Shown here: positions 1 through 15,988 of the stretch, in pieces
How positions within the stretch are numbered: the first letter of the stretch is position 1
Layout of the letters: the number at the start of each line of letters is the position of its first letter
The notes under the pieces: model-generated
Databases searched by the model: none
Seen by the model: the letters and a program-made list of their open reading frames with translations, nothing else
What the model was told of the DNA's origin: nothing
Made by a program: the position numbers and the translations under genes
Source of the DNA: Paludibacteraceae bacterium
GTDB taxonomy: Bacteria; Bacteroidota; Bacteroidia; Bacteroidales; Paludibacteraceae
NCBI GenBank assembly: GCA_017430235.1
Contig: JAFRNH010000091.1
Span: forward strand, 1 to 35,803
Reading direction: 5' to 3'
Length of the DNA: 35,803 nt

Positions 1-976
1 ATTGCGCATAAATTTCCTGAAGAGAAAGTTCTCTTTGCGATTCATTTCGAGTGCCTGGAAAATGGACAGGTGCATCCTTTTCCTTGATGGCTCGCTTTAA
101 TTCCATGTAATTATATCCTAAATAAGGTACATCAGGGTTGCTTCTGCTGTACAATGTGCCCTCTACGCTGAAAAACAGCGGATTATCTTTGTTGACTTCA
201 ACATATGGCAAACAAGATGATGGTTCATCTGCATTGCACTCATAGAAAAAAGCCTTTTCAATTTCACGCATAGTTGACGGGAAACAGATAGATTCTATCT
301 GAGTGAAAACATTATACCCGATCGATTCAACGCCCTCAGGGAGTGTTAATTTAGTTATAAAATTACAGCTAAAAGCTTCATCACCTATTTTTTTCACAGA
401 CGACGGTATATTAACTTCCATCAATCCATTACAAGAAAAACAATTTGCAGGAATTTCCTTTAGTCTATTCGACAGTTTAACAGTATCCAAATCGCAGTAT
501 CCAAAAGATCCATCCCCCAAGCATTCAACAGAATCAGGCAATATGACATTTGAAAGATCACAGAAATAAAATGAGCCATTTCCAATCTTTTTTATTCCAT
601 CCGGCAGAGCTATGGATTTCATCCTATAATAGAAACAGAAAGCGAAGTGACCGATTATCTCCACACCTTCAGGAATGGTAACCTTCTCTTTATCAAAACT
701 ATTCACGAGTACTTTCTTGTCAGCGGAAAGGACCAATCCATCTTCAATGACGAAAAGAGAGGCAAACTCCTTGTTCAACAACAATTTCACTATCAGCATA
801 GGCTCGTCATCACTTTCATCTTCATAGATACGGTCTTCCAATTTCTCTATTGACACGTTGGCAGAGAACTTGCTGATGTCAATTTGCCATACATCAGGCT
901 GGGTAATCATTTTTTCGTATTTTGGGAACTCATCAATATCTATTTTTCCCTCCAAAACAACCTTTTTCTTTTCCAT
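1..976 (-). CDS. LRR_5 (BspA-like) leucine-rich repeat protein, incomplete at the window edge
   Basis: I translated this frame from the complement: it is open from an ATG at 976 to base 1, giving 325 codons with no stop. The N-terminus (MEKKKVVLEGKIDIDEF) has no signal peptide. After about residue 95 come repeated units such as VTIPEGVEIIGHFAF, IALPDGIKKIGNGSF, VILPDSVECLGDGSF and VNIPSSVKKIGDEAF, the LRR_5/BspA pattern of about 23 residues. LRR_5 proteins are usually surface or secreted adhesins; without an export signal this one may act in the cytoplasm or belong to a different subgroup. The C-terminus and true length lie outside the window. It diverges from the gene at 1090. A binding role is inferred only from the repeat class. 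Confidence 0.85.
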   Translation of the reverse strand, partial: MEKKKVVLEGKIDIDEFPKYEKMITQPDVWQIDISKFSANVSIEKLEDRIYEDESDDEPMLIVKLLLNKEFASLFVIEDGLVLSADKKVLVNSFDKEKVTIPEGVEIIGHFAFCFYYRMKSIALPDGIKKIGNGSFYFCDLSNVILPDSVECLGDGSFGYCDLDTVKLSNRLKEIPANCFSCNGLMEVNIPSSVKKIGDEAFSCNFITKLTLPEGVESIGYNVFTQIESICFPSTMREIEKAFFYECNADEPSSCLPYVEVNKDNPLFFSVEGTLYSRSNPDVPYLGYNYMELKRAIKEKDAPVHFPGTRNESQRELSLQEIYAQ

Positions 977-1002
977 CGCAGTTCGTCTTATTGTTAATGC
1001 GA

Positions 1003-1010
1003 TAAAGATA
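1003..1010 (-). promoter_or_regulatory. Weak candidate -7 element for the LRR gene
   Basis: The minus strand reads TATCTTTA here, one mismatch from the Bacteroidota TAnnTTTG consensus, 27 bases before the ATG at 976. I saw no clear -33 element. Confidence 0.35.
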
Positions 1011-1054
1011 AAGAAAAACAATTTCAAAGAGGAACAATACTCTTGAATATTTTA

Positions 1055-1062
1055 TATCTTTG
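1055..1062 (+). promoter_or_regulatory. -7 promoter element TATCTTTG
   Basis: TATCTTTG matches the Bacteroidota -7 consensus TAnnTTTG exactly and lies 28 bases before the ATG at 1090. It also shows that the upstream in-frame TTG at 1060, which falls inside the element, cannot be the start codon. Confidence 0.6.
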
Positions 1063-1089
1063 TTACACGAACATTTAATCCCCCAATAT

Positions 1090-1362
1090 ATGAATTTAGA
1101 CTCATCTCATTCACCTCGCCAAGCCCTCCTCCAATCCCTCTCCCAAATCCACACCACCCCTATGGGTGACGAGAGGATAAAAAGGAACCTTCGATTACTC
1201 GATTGTGATGTGGTGGCGTATTGCAAAGAGAAGATTGCTTCTCCGAAATGTGAAATCACCCAACAGGGGAAGAATTACTATTGTCGGATAGATGATATCG
1301 TCATTACAGTCAACTCGTTCAGTTTCACTATCATAACGGCTCACATAAACAAACAGGCATGA
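1090..1362 (+). CDS. DUF3781-like small protein
   Basis: This 90-residue protein starts MNLDSSHSPRQALL. I chose the ATG at 1090 because the longer reading begins with a TTG inside the promoter. The segment LSQIHTTPMGDERIKRNLRL, then DVVAYCKEKI, GKNYYCRIDDIVITVNSFSF and TIITAHI, matches my memory of DUF3781: a short conserved protein with a 'TxxGxxRIkrNL' opening and a 'ItVNsyTyTIITah' ending. The function of DUF3781 is not known to me. The stop codon overlaps the next start (gcATGA), so it is translationally coupled to the glycosyltransferase gene. No signal peptide or membrane segment; probably cytoplasmic. Assignment is from memory of the motif and unchecked. Confidence 0.75.
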   Translation: MNLDSSHSPRQALLQSLSQIHTTPMGDERIKRNLRLLDCDVVAYCKEKIASPKCEITQQGKNYYCRIDDIVITVNSFSFTIITAHINKQA

Positions 1363-2504
1363 GAGTATTAATCGTTCCAATGGCAGCCATGGCACCGACG
1401 GCTGGTCCATCATATCGAACTCGGTGCATCGCAAGAGAAATGCAGAAAGAGGGTCTGGTGGTCGCTACCTGCCAGGCACAAGATGTTAACTATAAGCCGA
1501 TTGAAGGCATCGAGAATTATTACCTGACAGTACCTTCTCCTATGGGTATGCCCTCGTTCGTCGGCACACATATATTCCCTATTGTTCAAAAGTTAGGCGT
1601 GAACCGTTTCAGGAGCGTCGATAGCTTCGATGAGGTGCTCCACCTAACGGGGAACACCGACTACGCCTACCTCAAGCAGAGCGTGGAGGATATCCGCAAG
1701 GCCATCAAGGCGTTTCAGCCCGACATTGTCTATTCCGAGTTCAACATCTCTGCCATGCTGGCGGCAAAGTTGGAGAAGGTGACCTTGTATATTTCCGCCA
1801 GTTACCCGACACAACACAAATACAGTCATAACCCGAAATATGCTAAGGGCTTAAACAAACTGCTTCGTGAATATGGCTTGCCACCATTAACCTCATGTCT
1901 CGAATTGTTTGATTTCGCGGAGAAGAAATTCATACCGAGCTGCAAGGAGTTGGAGCCGATGGAGGACCCGAAGGTCTCGTTCTGCGGCACGTTCAAGAGC
2001 AATGTCACGGCTGCATCTGCCGTTCGCGACAAGGTACTCGTTTACATGGGCAATGGAACCATCTCACAACGCAAGATGGTGAAGGAGGTCTCTCGGGCAT
2101 TCGAAAACACTGAATACCAGGTCTATATCGCAGGACAAGGCTTAAAGGAACAAACCATCAACAACATACATATCGCATCATTCTTCAACTTCGACGCATA
2201 CCTGCCGGAGTCTGTGCTGTTCATCAACCACGGCGGACAAAACAGCATTGCGGACGGACTGGTCTATGGTGTCCCGCTCCTCATTTGCGCAGGCAAGGTG
2301 TTCGAGCGGAAGTACAATGCACAGAGTGTTGTGAAGGTGGGAGTAGGCGAGGAGTTGTCCGTCGCCGATTTTACCTCGGAGGAGATCAGACGTGTGGCAT
2401 TTCAGATTATCGACAATCAGCAATATCAGGAGAATGCGTGTAGGATAGGGCAGGAACTGTGCTCATTGGGAGGAGTGTCGGTTATCATCTCAGCCATGAG
2501 TTAG
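1359..2504 (+). CDS. GT1-like (GT-B fold) nucleotide-sugar glycosyltransferase
   Basis: This 381-residue protein has the two-Rossmann layout of GT-B glycosyltransferases. The N-terminal half opens with a beta strand and Gly/Pro loop (MRVLIVPMAAMAPTAGPSYR). The C-terminal half has VLVYMGNGT (about 226-234), YQVYIAGQG, then FINHGGQNSIADGLVYGVP (about 288-306), the donor-binding HGG...E/D...G.P loop of the UDP-glycosyltransferase/MGT family. Such enzymes transfer a sugar from a nucleotide donor to small molecules, lipids or other acceptors; the acceptor here is unknown. There is no signal peptide, so it should be cytoplasmic. It overlaps the DUF3781-like gene by four bases, indicating one transcript. 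Local GC in the middle looks higher than in the neighbouring genes, a possible sign of transfer. Confidence 0.8.
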   Translation: MRVLIVPMAAMAPTAGPSYRTRCIAREMQKEGLVVATCQAQDVNYKPIEGIENYYLTVPSPMGMPSFVGTHIFPIVQKLGVNRFRSVDSFDEVLHLTGNTDYAYLKQSVEDIRKAIKAFQPDIVYSEFNISAMLAAKLEKVTLYISASYPTQHKYSHNPKYAKGLNKLLREYGLPPLTSCLELFDFAEKKFIPSCKELEPMEDPKVSFCGTFKSNVTAASAVRDKVLVYMGNGTISQRKMVKEVSRAFENTEYQVYIAGQGLKEQTINNIHIASFFNFDAYLPESVLFINHGGQNSIADGLVYGVPLLICAGKVFERKYNAQSVVKVGVGEELSVADFTSEEIRRVAFQIIDNQQYQENACRIGQELCSLGGVSVIISAMS

Positions 2505-2562
2505 CGAACGACAATATTTGTTAATATTTTGAATATACCAATAGCAATAATAAAATAATTCA

Positions 2563-2570
2563 TATATTTG
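2563..2570 (+). promoter_or_regulatory. -7 promoter element TATATTTG
   Basis: TATATTTG is an exact TAnnTTTG match 65 bases before the ATG at 2636. The leader between is A/T-rich, as is usual for this phylum. No convincing -33 element at standard spacing. Confidence 0.5.
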
Positions 2571-2635
2571 CGAGAATATCAATTATTTCACTTATAACAT
2601 TGAGCAAATTACTAATTAATTAACTAACAAATACA

Positions 2636-4069
2636 ATGAGAAAATTATTTTTACTAGCTTTTTCATTCATTGCTTCTGTAGCCTCCACATTTGCTGGCGC
2701 TCAGAGTGACGGAAATTATTGGATTATCAAGGATGGTAGACTCTGTAGTGATGTAGAAATCATACCCCATTCAGGAAGAAAACAGGCGTTTGCTAATTTT
2801 CTTAAAGATACTGTGGTAAATGGTGAAAATGTTATGTACTATCAGCAACGAAGCAATAATTATCTTGATGTGAAGTTAAAACTAGATTCTTTGAATCCAG
2901 TGGATCTAAGTAAAAACTACGTCATGGTGTTGGAATATTTGATTCCTGCGGAGACGGTAACCCTTATTGATAGTAACAAAACATCGTTAGACAAGAAACC
3001 GTTGTTTATCATTGGAATGGAGAATACATATGCAGCTATCGAAGACTCACCAAACCCTACTACTCGTAGCATTAGTACGTTTATAGATGGAAAGTATGGT
3101 CCTTATGATACATGGGTAACTACAAAGAAATATGTGTATGACAATCCTTCGGTTAAGACTATTGCTGGTATCGTGTTATCATACGCTCGTGAGGTGAAGA
3201 AGGACATCGAAGTATATCCTCTCATTAAAAATTTCTATTTTGAAAAGTTTGAGAACAATGACAAACCATTCTATGCAGAGAATTTTGATGGCGTTGGATT
3301 GGGTAATTTTTATAATGAATCATTACGATTTAATGTTAAGCAACTTGAATTAGCAACTTTCAATGGTGACATCAGACCTACACTTACACAGACGGATATT
3401 GATAAAGCAAAAGCTAATGAGAGTTTTCCTTTGGTTATTTTCAGAGACTTCTTGCCTGATAGCTTGAATGGTCAAGATGGTTCTGGATACTATGATTGTG
3501 AAATCCTTCATGCGTTACAGGTTGAACCTCAAAGAGACTCTATCGTATTTGCAGGTATTGCTATTCCTGAAGGATGCACTAAGATCTATACCCAGATGCT
3601 TATGAAGATGCATAAGAATGAGGGAAGATGGGTAATCGATCCTGCAGATTCTTTGGCTGCACTTGATCAGGATATGCCAGTCAGAATGAAGTTTGACAAT
3701 GGTGAAGTTGTGGATGTTACTGAAGACCCATTAAAGAGACAATGGACTCTCTACAAGGGTGAGGTTCCTGTTCCAGATGGAGCAAAAACTGTAGATTTGA
3801 TCTTCGGTTCTATAAAGGTTGGTTATTTGGTTGATGAAGTTATGTTGGCTACTAAGCCACTCAACAAGACAAAAGATATCAATAGTATAGATCAGTTCAA
3901 TGTTGAGGCTTACATTGATGCTGATGGTAGCATCGTTGTATTGAACGGTGATTTGGTTGCTGCTTATAACCTAAATGGTAAATTGGCAACAATCAATGAT
4001 AAAACAATCATCATCATCGTTAAGAACAATGAAGGTGTTATCGGGACAAAGAAATTGATTAGAAAATAA
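2636..4069 (+). CDS. Exported protein of unknown function with C-terminal sorting-like domain
   Basis: I do not recognise this 477-residue protein. Residues 1-22 form a clear Sec signal peptide (MRKLFLLAFSFIASVASTFA, then GAQ). The body is acidic and probably beta-rich, with many aromatic strands (NYWIIKDGRLC, YYQQRSNNYLDVKLKL, YVMVLEYLIP), suggesting a jelly-roll or CBM-like extracellular protein. The last 60 residues (VEAYIDADGSIVVLNGDL, AAYNLNGKLATI, GTKKLIRK) resemble the terminal beta-sandwich of T9SS cargo or a related Bacteroidales C-terminal domain. It is a lone transcription unit: own promoter, and a terminator between it and the convergent GH2 gene. An outer-surface or secreted location is likely; the role is unknown. 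Confidence 0.75.
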   Translation: MRKLFLLAFSFIASVASTFAGAQSDGNYWIIKDGRLCSDVEIIPHSGRKQAFANFLKDTVVNGENVMYYQQRSNNYLDVKLKLDSLNPVDLSKNYVMVLEYLIPAETVTLIDSNKTSLDKKPLFIIGMENTYAAIEDSPNPTTRSISTFIDGKYGPYDTWVTTKKYVYDNPSVKTIAGIVLSYAREVKKDIEVYPLIKNFYFEKFENNDKPFYAENFDGVGLGNFYNESLRFNVKQLELATFNGDIRPTLTQTDIDKAKANESFPLVIFRDFLPDSLNGQDGSGYYDCEILHALQVEPQRDSIVFAGIAIPEGCTKIYTQMLMKMHKNEGRWVIDPADSLAALDQDMPVRMKFDNGEVVDVTEDPLKRQWTLYKGEVPVPDGAKTVDLIFGSIKVGYLVDEVMLATKPLNKTKDINSIDQFNVEAYIDADGSIVVLNGDLVAAYNLNGKLATINDKTIIIIVKNNEGVIGTKKLIRK

Positions 4070-4094
4070 TCGTCAGTAAAGACGACATAAATAG

Positions 4095-4150
4095 GTAGGG
4101 CTGGTAACGTGTGTTGCCAGCCCTACTCGTTTGTCGAAAACGAATTTTTT
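4095..4150 (+). terminator. Tandem hairpin terminator, convergent genes
   Basis: Two stem-loops lie between the stops of the exported protein and the GH2 gene. The first pairs GTAGGGCTGG (4095-4104) with CCAGCCCTAC (4117-4126). The second pairs TCGTTT (4127-4132) with AAACGA (4138-4143) and is followed by ATTTTTT, a standard rho-independent arrangement for the plus strand. The first stem may also serve the minus strand. Confidence 0.8.
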
Positions 4151-4159
4151 CAGTCCGTA

Positions 4160-10973
<6,814 letters not shown>

Positions 10974-10994
10974 ACAGTTCTATTTTAGGGGTAA

Positions 10995-13574
10995 TCATTG
11001 AATTGAAATCTTCTGACGAATTTTCCCTCCTTTGGCTTGAATGATATAGACACCCAATGATAGGTTGCTGTTTTTAAGTTCCTGTGTCAGTGTAGCTAAA
11101 GAGGTTTTCTCTGTAAGAGAGATAACAGATCGTAGTATGCCATCCATCGAATAAAGGTAATAGTCACCTTTCTGTAACCATCCCATCAGATTCTCAGAGA
11201 CAATGGAACTAGAGGAGAGTTCACCCTCTGTGCGTCCGAACTGAATCCAATCAATATTTGCATAGCCTCCTGTTATCTTTAATCTCAACACATGTTCACC
11301 TTCGTCCAAAGCGGAGGTTTTAGCATCCATTGTCGAGTAGCTGTTCCAATCTTCTCCTTGTGGAATCACAAAAGGTTCGATGATCTCTTTTCCATCCATA
11401 AGCAGTGTGAATCCTGAGTTTTCCAATCCACTGGCCACCTTTGCTCTCACTATGTAGTTACCTGCATACATCACGTTGACCGAATATTCCATCCATTCAC
11501 CCGCATTGGTATAACCCACGGCATAACCTCCCGATTCATCCATATCAGGAAGCACCGTTACGATATCCACTCCATCATTTCGATAAAAGGCCTCTGTGTT
11601 CGCTGCATCTTGGTCTGAATAGGCAATGCCAGCACCTCCCTTGTCATAGTTTTCTGCCTCAATCAAGCCTGGAATGGAGAGTCGTTCGATGAATGGCTCC
11701 TGTTGAAAATAATCTACAAAACCAACATCCGGTATGGCTGTGATTTCTTTGATATATGAATATTTGCTTTCAATACCTGCATATCTTCTGGTTTCTTCCA
11801 ACTTAGATGCATCTTTGGTGTCAGGGTTTTGAGTATAGTTGACACAACTGTTGCAAGCAATCCCATCTGGTGCGTTTTCTGCCACGTTGTAACTAACGTT
11901 AAAACCGCTGGTACCTTCATCCAAATAGATTGGACACACCCAGTAATCAGCCCATTCCGAGGCACTGATATATTTCGAATAATTATGTTGTATCTCACCC
12001 TCATAACCTTGATTAGACAACGTATAGATAGCTCCTGCATCACATAGCAATTGAGCCACATGATGAATATAGTTCCAGTTGATTCGGTTGTGATTCATAG
12101 CAGTCTGTCTATCGGTCCAACCATAACCTACGGAGATACCGGAATAGTTGGTATAACAGATCTCGTTGTGTTCAATCAGAATATCACGTGGATAACCACA
12201 TCCAATGCCCACAGCACCCTGTATTTCGGTAGTGACATGCGAAATAAGATTGTTTTTCAAAGTATCACGCGTACATATCTCATCCTTATCAGTAGGATTA
12301 TATGGAATATGGATCTCCGTCAACGAGTCCTGACTGTATTTACCTACACAGATACCTGTTCCGCCTAAGTCCATGAAGACATTTCCTTCCACACGGTCAT
12401 CGTTCGTACCAGAGACAAAATCGAGTCCTGTGGCAGCCATTTGTGAGAATACATTATCCTCGAAAATGATATGGTGTGCGTTTTCCACACGGAAGCCTGC
12501 GTCTGGTCGCCACAAAAGGAACTTATTGCTACCAAGGAGTCCTCCTTCTGCGATAACATCGATATTATACATACCAGCCTGCAAATCGAGGAATCCCTCC
12601 TGACTTGGACGAAGGAAGTTGGTATGAGCGAAGGTTAATCCTTTAAATGTCAGATAGCCCACTTTATCCTGAGTGCTTGATCCTTCTATACTGAAAAGTG
12701 TATTGATGCGAGGTGCTACCACAGTGGCTTCAGCCATGGATTCGCCCTCTCTGGCTTTGTAATAAAGCACGTCGGTCGTTTCATCCAGATACCATTCACC
12801 TGGGACATCGATAAACTCGTATGCATTTTCAAAATAGAAAGACTGCTGTTTAGGTGGATTGCTCATAAAGGCAGTTCCCAACATTGGATATTTACGTTTA
12901 AAAAGGCGTGTACGTTCAGGATCGCGAGGAATCAGTTTCGTCACGTTGCCATACGACTCTTTCTTTTCCAGTCGAAGGACATTGTCCGACCAAGCAATCA
13001 TCAGGTGTATCTCCACCTTATCGAAGTTTTTCCAATCGGAGACATACGATGAAGCAACATCGAATGCACGTCCCATAGTATCCACCTTGGTTAGGCGGAA
13101 CATGTTGTGCGAACCATCGCTTTTCAGATTAGGGTGACGAGCACGTATGGCCTTTTGCCCATTCACATAGAGTTGACGGAAACGAGTTGTGACATCCTTG
13201 GCACACCAGATATTCTTCTCCGCATCGTATAGTTCCCAGCCTACGATCGGCATACCACCAGTGATCAACGGATGTTCATTCGGATAGTTCTCGTATCGAA
13301 CCCGATGGCCGTTCATACCACCATCTGCATTGGTGAATGTGATGGTGTTGTCCAATGCATAAGTGCCCTCTCTTAAATAGACGATGATATCATCATCCAT
13401 ATCAGCATTGATGGCTCTTACCGCCTTTTGCGCCTGCGCTATCGTCTTAAAGGGCATACTCTCCGTTCCATCATTCAAATCGTTGCCCATTGGCGACACG
13501 TAAAAAGTCTGAGGATCAGAGAATCCCACAACAGCGCATAACAAAAGCATTAGAATTAATCCTGTTTTTTTCAT
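10995..13574 (-). CDS. GH141-like right-handed beta-helix glycosidase with CBM6 and T9SS-like domain
   Basis: This 859-residue exported protein has a signal peptide (MKKTGLILMLLLCAVVGFS). Its opening, TFYVSPMGNDLNDGTESMPF then KTIAQAQKAVRA, is typical of parallel beta-helix enzymes. The region to about 610 holds repeated N/H/G turns (IIFEDNVFSQMAATGLD, ILIEHNEICYTNYSGI) and acidic motifs LCDAGAIYT (D512) and IYLDEGTSG (D552/E553), the arrangement I associate with GH141, whose founding members are a rhamnogalacturonan-II alpha-L-fucosidase (BT1002) and a xylanase. CBM6 occupies about 633-779, close in sequence to those of the GH2 and GH43 enzymes. A sorting-type domain ends the protein. It is the first gene of the three-gene operon. 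GH141 is my best call; an unclassified beta-helix lyase or hydrolase remains possible. Confidence 0.8.
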   Translation of the reverse strand: MKKTGLILMLLLCAVVGFSDPQTFYVSPMGNDLNDGTESMPFKTIAQAQKAVRAINADMDDDIIVYLREGTYALDNTITFTNADGGMNGHRVRYENYPNEHPLITGGMPIVGWELYDAEKNIWCAKDVTTRFRQLYVNGQKAIRARHPNLKSDGSHNMFRLTKVDTMGRAFDVASSYVSDWKNFDKVEIHLMIAWSDNVLRLEKKESYGNVTKLIPRDPERTRLFKRKYPMLGTAFMSNPPKQQSFYFENAYEFIDVPGEWYLDETTDVLYYKAREGESMAEATVVAPRINTLFSIEGSSTQDKVGYLTFKGLTFAHTNFLRPSQEGFLDLQAGMYNIDVIAEGGLLGSNKFLLWRPDAGFRVENAHHIIFEDNVFSQMAATGLDFVSGTNDDRVEGNVFMDLGGTGICVGKYSQDSLTEIHIPYNPTDKDEICTRDTLKNNLISHVTTEIQGAVGIGCGYPRDILIEHNEICYTNYSGISVGYGWTDRQTAMNHNRINWNYIHHVAQLLCDAGAIYTLSNQGYEGEIQHNYSKYISASEWADYWVCPIYLDEGTSGFNVSYNVAENAPDGIACNSCVNYTQNPDTKDASKLEETRRYAGIESKYSYIKEITAIPDVGFVDYFQQEPFIERLSIPGLIEAENYDKGGAGIAYSDQDAANTEAFYRNDGVDIVTVLPDMDESGGYAVGYTNAGEWMEYSVNVMYAGNYIVRAKVASGLENSGFTLLMDGKEIIEPFVIPQGEDWNSYSTMDAKTSALDEGEHVLRLKITGGYANIDWIQFGRTEGELSSSSIVSENLMGWLQKGDYYLYSMDGILRSVISLTEKTSLATLTQELKNSNLSLGVYIIQAKGGKIRQKISIQ

Positions 13575-13620
13575 GGCGTTTTATGGTTTTTTAATGTTCA
13601 GTTTTGTTTGTTTATCGGTG

Positions 13621-13628
13621 CGAAAATA
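13621..13628 (-). promoter_or_regulatory. Candidate -7 element of the GH141-GH95-GH2 operon
   Basis: The minus strand reads TATTTTCG, one mismatch from TAnnTTTG, 46 bases before the ATG at 13574. It lies in the 241-base divergent region shared with the GH43 gene. No -33 element is obvious at standard spacing. Confidence 0.4.
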
Positions 13629-13753
13629 ATTAGATATTAGCAAGGTAAAGGGGAAAAATTGGTCATACTATAAAATTTTTGTTTCACAATTATTTCGACA
13701 TAATTTTACTAAAAAAAGGTCATTTTATTATAGAGAAAGCTTATGGGAAAATT

Positions 13754-13761
13754 TATTTTTG
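13754..13761 (+). promoter_or_regulatory. -7 promoter element TATTTTTG of the GH43 gene
   Basis: Exact TAnnTTTG match 54 bases before the ATG at 13816. Together with the element at 13621-13628 it makes the region divergently transcribed, so the GH43 gene and the GH operon could share a regulator. Confidence 0.5.
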
Positions 13762-13815
13762 TCATCGGAAAACTATATGAAAATTATAAGAAACAACAAC
13801 TAAACTATATGAAAT

Positions 13816-15879
13816 ATGAAAAGCACAAAGAAACTGATCATGGGGGCTATTGTAGCACTGACATGTCACATAGGATGGGCAGATAATCCTATTATCCAGA
13901 CCTATTATTCACCTGACCCTGCACCAGTTGTTATAGATGATACTGTGTTTGTCTATACAGGTAATGACGAAGGTGGTTCTTTCTTTACGATGAATGGTTG
14001 GCGAGTTTCCTCATCTACTGATATGGTGAACTGGACCGACCGAGGTACACTCATATTGAGTTCCAGAGATTTCCCAAATGCTAAGGCCAATGGCGACTGG
14101 GCTGCACAAGTCATCCGTCGTAATGGTAAGTACTATTACTACGTGACGGTGGAGTCTTCAATAGGAGGCGGCCGTGCTATCAATGTAGCTGTGGCTGATA
14201 GGCCGGAGGGACCTTTTAAGAATGCTTTGAGTGGAAATAGACATCTGGCAGGGCCGAGTTGGGAGTATATCGACCCTACAGTATGGATTGATGATGATGG
14301 TCAGGCGTATCTCTATTGGGGTAATCCGAAATTGTTTTGGGCAAAACTCAACGAAGACATGATCTCTTTTGATGGGGGAATTCATGAGACAGATATGAGT
14401 CGTGGCTTCTCACCTGGTGGCTCGTCAGTCTATACGGAAGGTCCGTGGATTCACAAACGTAACAACAAGTACTATATGTTATATGCTTCACATGGTACGG
14501 GAAACGGGGGTGAGCGAATCTCATACTCTACGAGTGATTCACCAACGGGACCATGGACATGGGGTGGACTGATTATGGAGCCAAGCACGGGTTCCGCCTT
14601 TACCAACCATTGTGGTATTATTGATTTCAAGGGACGCAGTTTCTTCTTTTATCATAACCAACGACGTGTGCCTGGTGCCGGTGGATACAACCGTACGGCA
14701 GCCGTGGAGGAGTTTACATGGAACGCCGATGGTTCAATTCCTAAATTGTATATGACAGATGAGGGCGTGATTAAGCCTATCCATTATGTGGACCCATTCA
14801 AACGAGTTGAGGCTGAAACAAAGGCCTTCAGTTATGGTGTGGGGGCTGATAAGAACAGCAATGGAGTCTATATCAATAAAATACACAACAACGACTACAT
14901 CAAAGTTCGTTGTCTTGACTTTGGAGATATGGGCGCAGATTTCTTTACCGCTTCTGTTTCAAGCAAAAATAATGCGAGCATCGAAATCCACTTGGATAAG
15001 CAAGATGGAGAGTTGATAGGTACGTTGCAGGTTGAGAATACGAATGGTGCATGGCGCGAGATAGAGTGCGAGGTGGCAAATACGATTGGAAAACATGACA
15101 TCTTCTTCGTTTTCAAGGGTGCTTCTAATGTGGAACTGTTCGATTTCGACTACTGGTATTTTACCAGCAATTCGGTGATTGTACCTCAAACACCTTACAA
15201 TGACGTGATGCATACCATTCCTGGTAAGATAGAGTTTGAGGACTACGATGAAGGAGGACAAAACCGTGCCTATTATGACGCTGATATGGAGAACCAAGGC
15301 AAACAATATAGAGACGACCGAGTGGATATTGTAACGGTTGCCCTTGACGATGATCCATCAGAAGGTTATGCCATCGGATACACCAATGAGGGTGAGTGGT
15401 TGGAGTATAGCGTGCAGGTGAATGAACAAAAGGCGTATGATTATGAACTCCGAACAGCATGCGGACTCAACACATCTGGTATACAATTGTTTTTGGATGA
15501 CAAAGAGGTGAGTCAGGAGATCGAGGTTCCCAATACGGAAGATTGGAACACCTATTCAATTGTAAAAGGAAAGACGGAGGAATTGGCAGAAGGTGAACAT
15601 ATTCTGAAAGTATTATTAACTGGAGCATACGCTAATCTAGATTGGATCCGGTTTATCGGAGATGGAGATGAGACATCCATCGCTGAAATTAATACTGATA
15701 ATATCACCTATCCACTATCGACCGACGTTTATGACATGAATGGGAAATACCGTGGTTCCATCATTATCCGTTCGTCTGATGATGAGGAATTGAAGCAGCA
15801 ATTACGCAAAATCAATCTTCCATCAGGCACCTATCTGATTAAGGGCAATGAATACCGTCGGATAGTAATCCATAAGTGA
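13816..15879 (+). CDS. GH43 glycosidase with two CBM6-like modules and T9SS-like C-terminal domain
   Basis: This 687-residue protein has a signal peptide (MKSTKKLIMGAIVALTCHIGWA). The five-bladed GH43 domain spans about 25-325 with its three acidic residues in place: base D34 in SPDPAP, D153 in YIDPTVW and acid E208 in YTEGPW. GH43 enzymes act mainly on arabinosyl, xylosyl or galactosyl linkages. A first CBM6-like domain covers about 330-450 and a second (about 467-614) is very close to the CBM6 of the GH2 and GH141 proteins (GYAIGYTNEGEWLEYSVQV versus [19 protein letters not shown]). The last 65 residues form a sorting-type domain ending IVIHK. An earlier out-of-frame ATG at 13809 is not the start. 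Divergent from the GH operon and followed by a strong terminator. Confidence 0.92.
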   Translation: MKSTKKLIMGAIVALTCHIGWADNPIIQTYYSPDPAPVVIDDTVFVYTGNDEGGSFFTMNGWRVSSSTDMVNWTDRGTLILSSRDFPNAKANGDWAAQVIRRNGKYYYYVTVESSIGGGRAINVAVADRPEGPFKNALSGNRHLAGPSWEYIDPTVWIDDDGQAYLYWGNPKLFWAKLNEDMISFDGGIHETDMSRGFSPGGSSVYTEGPWIHKRNNKYYMLYASHGTGNGGERISYSTSDSPTGPWTWGGLIMEPSTGSAFTNHCGIIDFKGRSFFFYHNQRRVPGAGGYNRTAAVEEFTWNADGSIPKLYMTDEGVIKPIHYVDPFKRVEAETKAFSYGVGADKNSNGVYINKIHNNDYIKVRCLDFGDMGADFFTASVSSKNNASIEIHLDKQDGELIGTLQVENTNGAWREIECEVANTIGKHDIFFVFKGASNVELFDFDYWYFTSNSVIVPQTPYNDVMHTIPGKIEFEDYDEGGQNRAYYDADMENQGKQYRDDRVDIVTVALDDDPSEGYAIGYTNEGEWLEYSVQVNEQKAYDYELRTACGLNTSGIQLFLDDKEVSQEIEVPNTEDWNTYSIVKGKTEELAEGEHILKVLLTGAYANLDWIRFIGDGDETSIAEINTDNITYPLSTDVYDMNGKYRGSIIIRSSDDEELKQQLRKINLPSGTYLIKGNEYRRIVIHK

Positions 15880-15907
15880 ATATAGGACTATTAAGTTCGT
15901 TGAATTT

Positions 15908-15952
15908 AAACGACTTACAATCACAAATAACAGCGATTGTAAGTCGTTTTTT
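15908..15952 (+). terminator. Rho-independent terminator after the GH43 gene
   Basis: CGACTTACAATC (15911-15922) pairs perfectly with GATTGTAAGTCG (15935-15946), extended by AAA/TTT, and is followed by a run of six T. Loop of 12 bases. Confidence 0.92.
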
Positions 15953-15988
15953 CATTGCTATTAGAACCATTTGTCAAGCTAAGAAATG

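Noticed and set aside
303-1046. Three plus-strand ORFs across the left end
   Set aside because: They lie opposite a continuous minus-strand LRR_5 reading frame with obvious repeats; their own translations show no family pattern.
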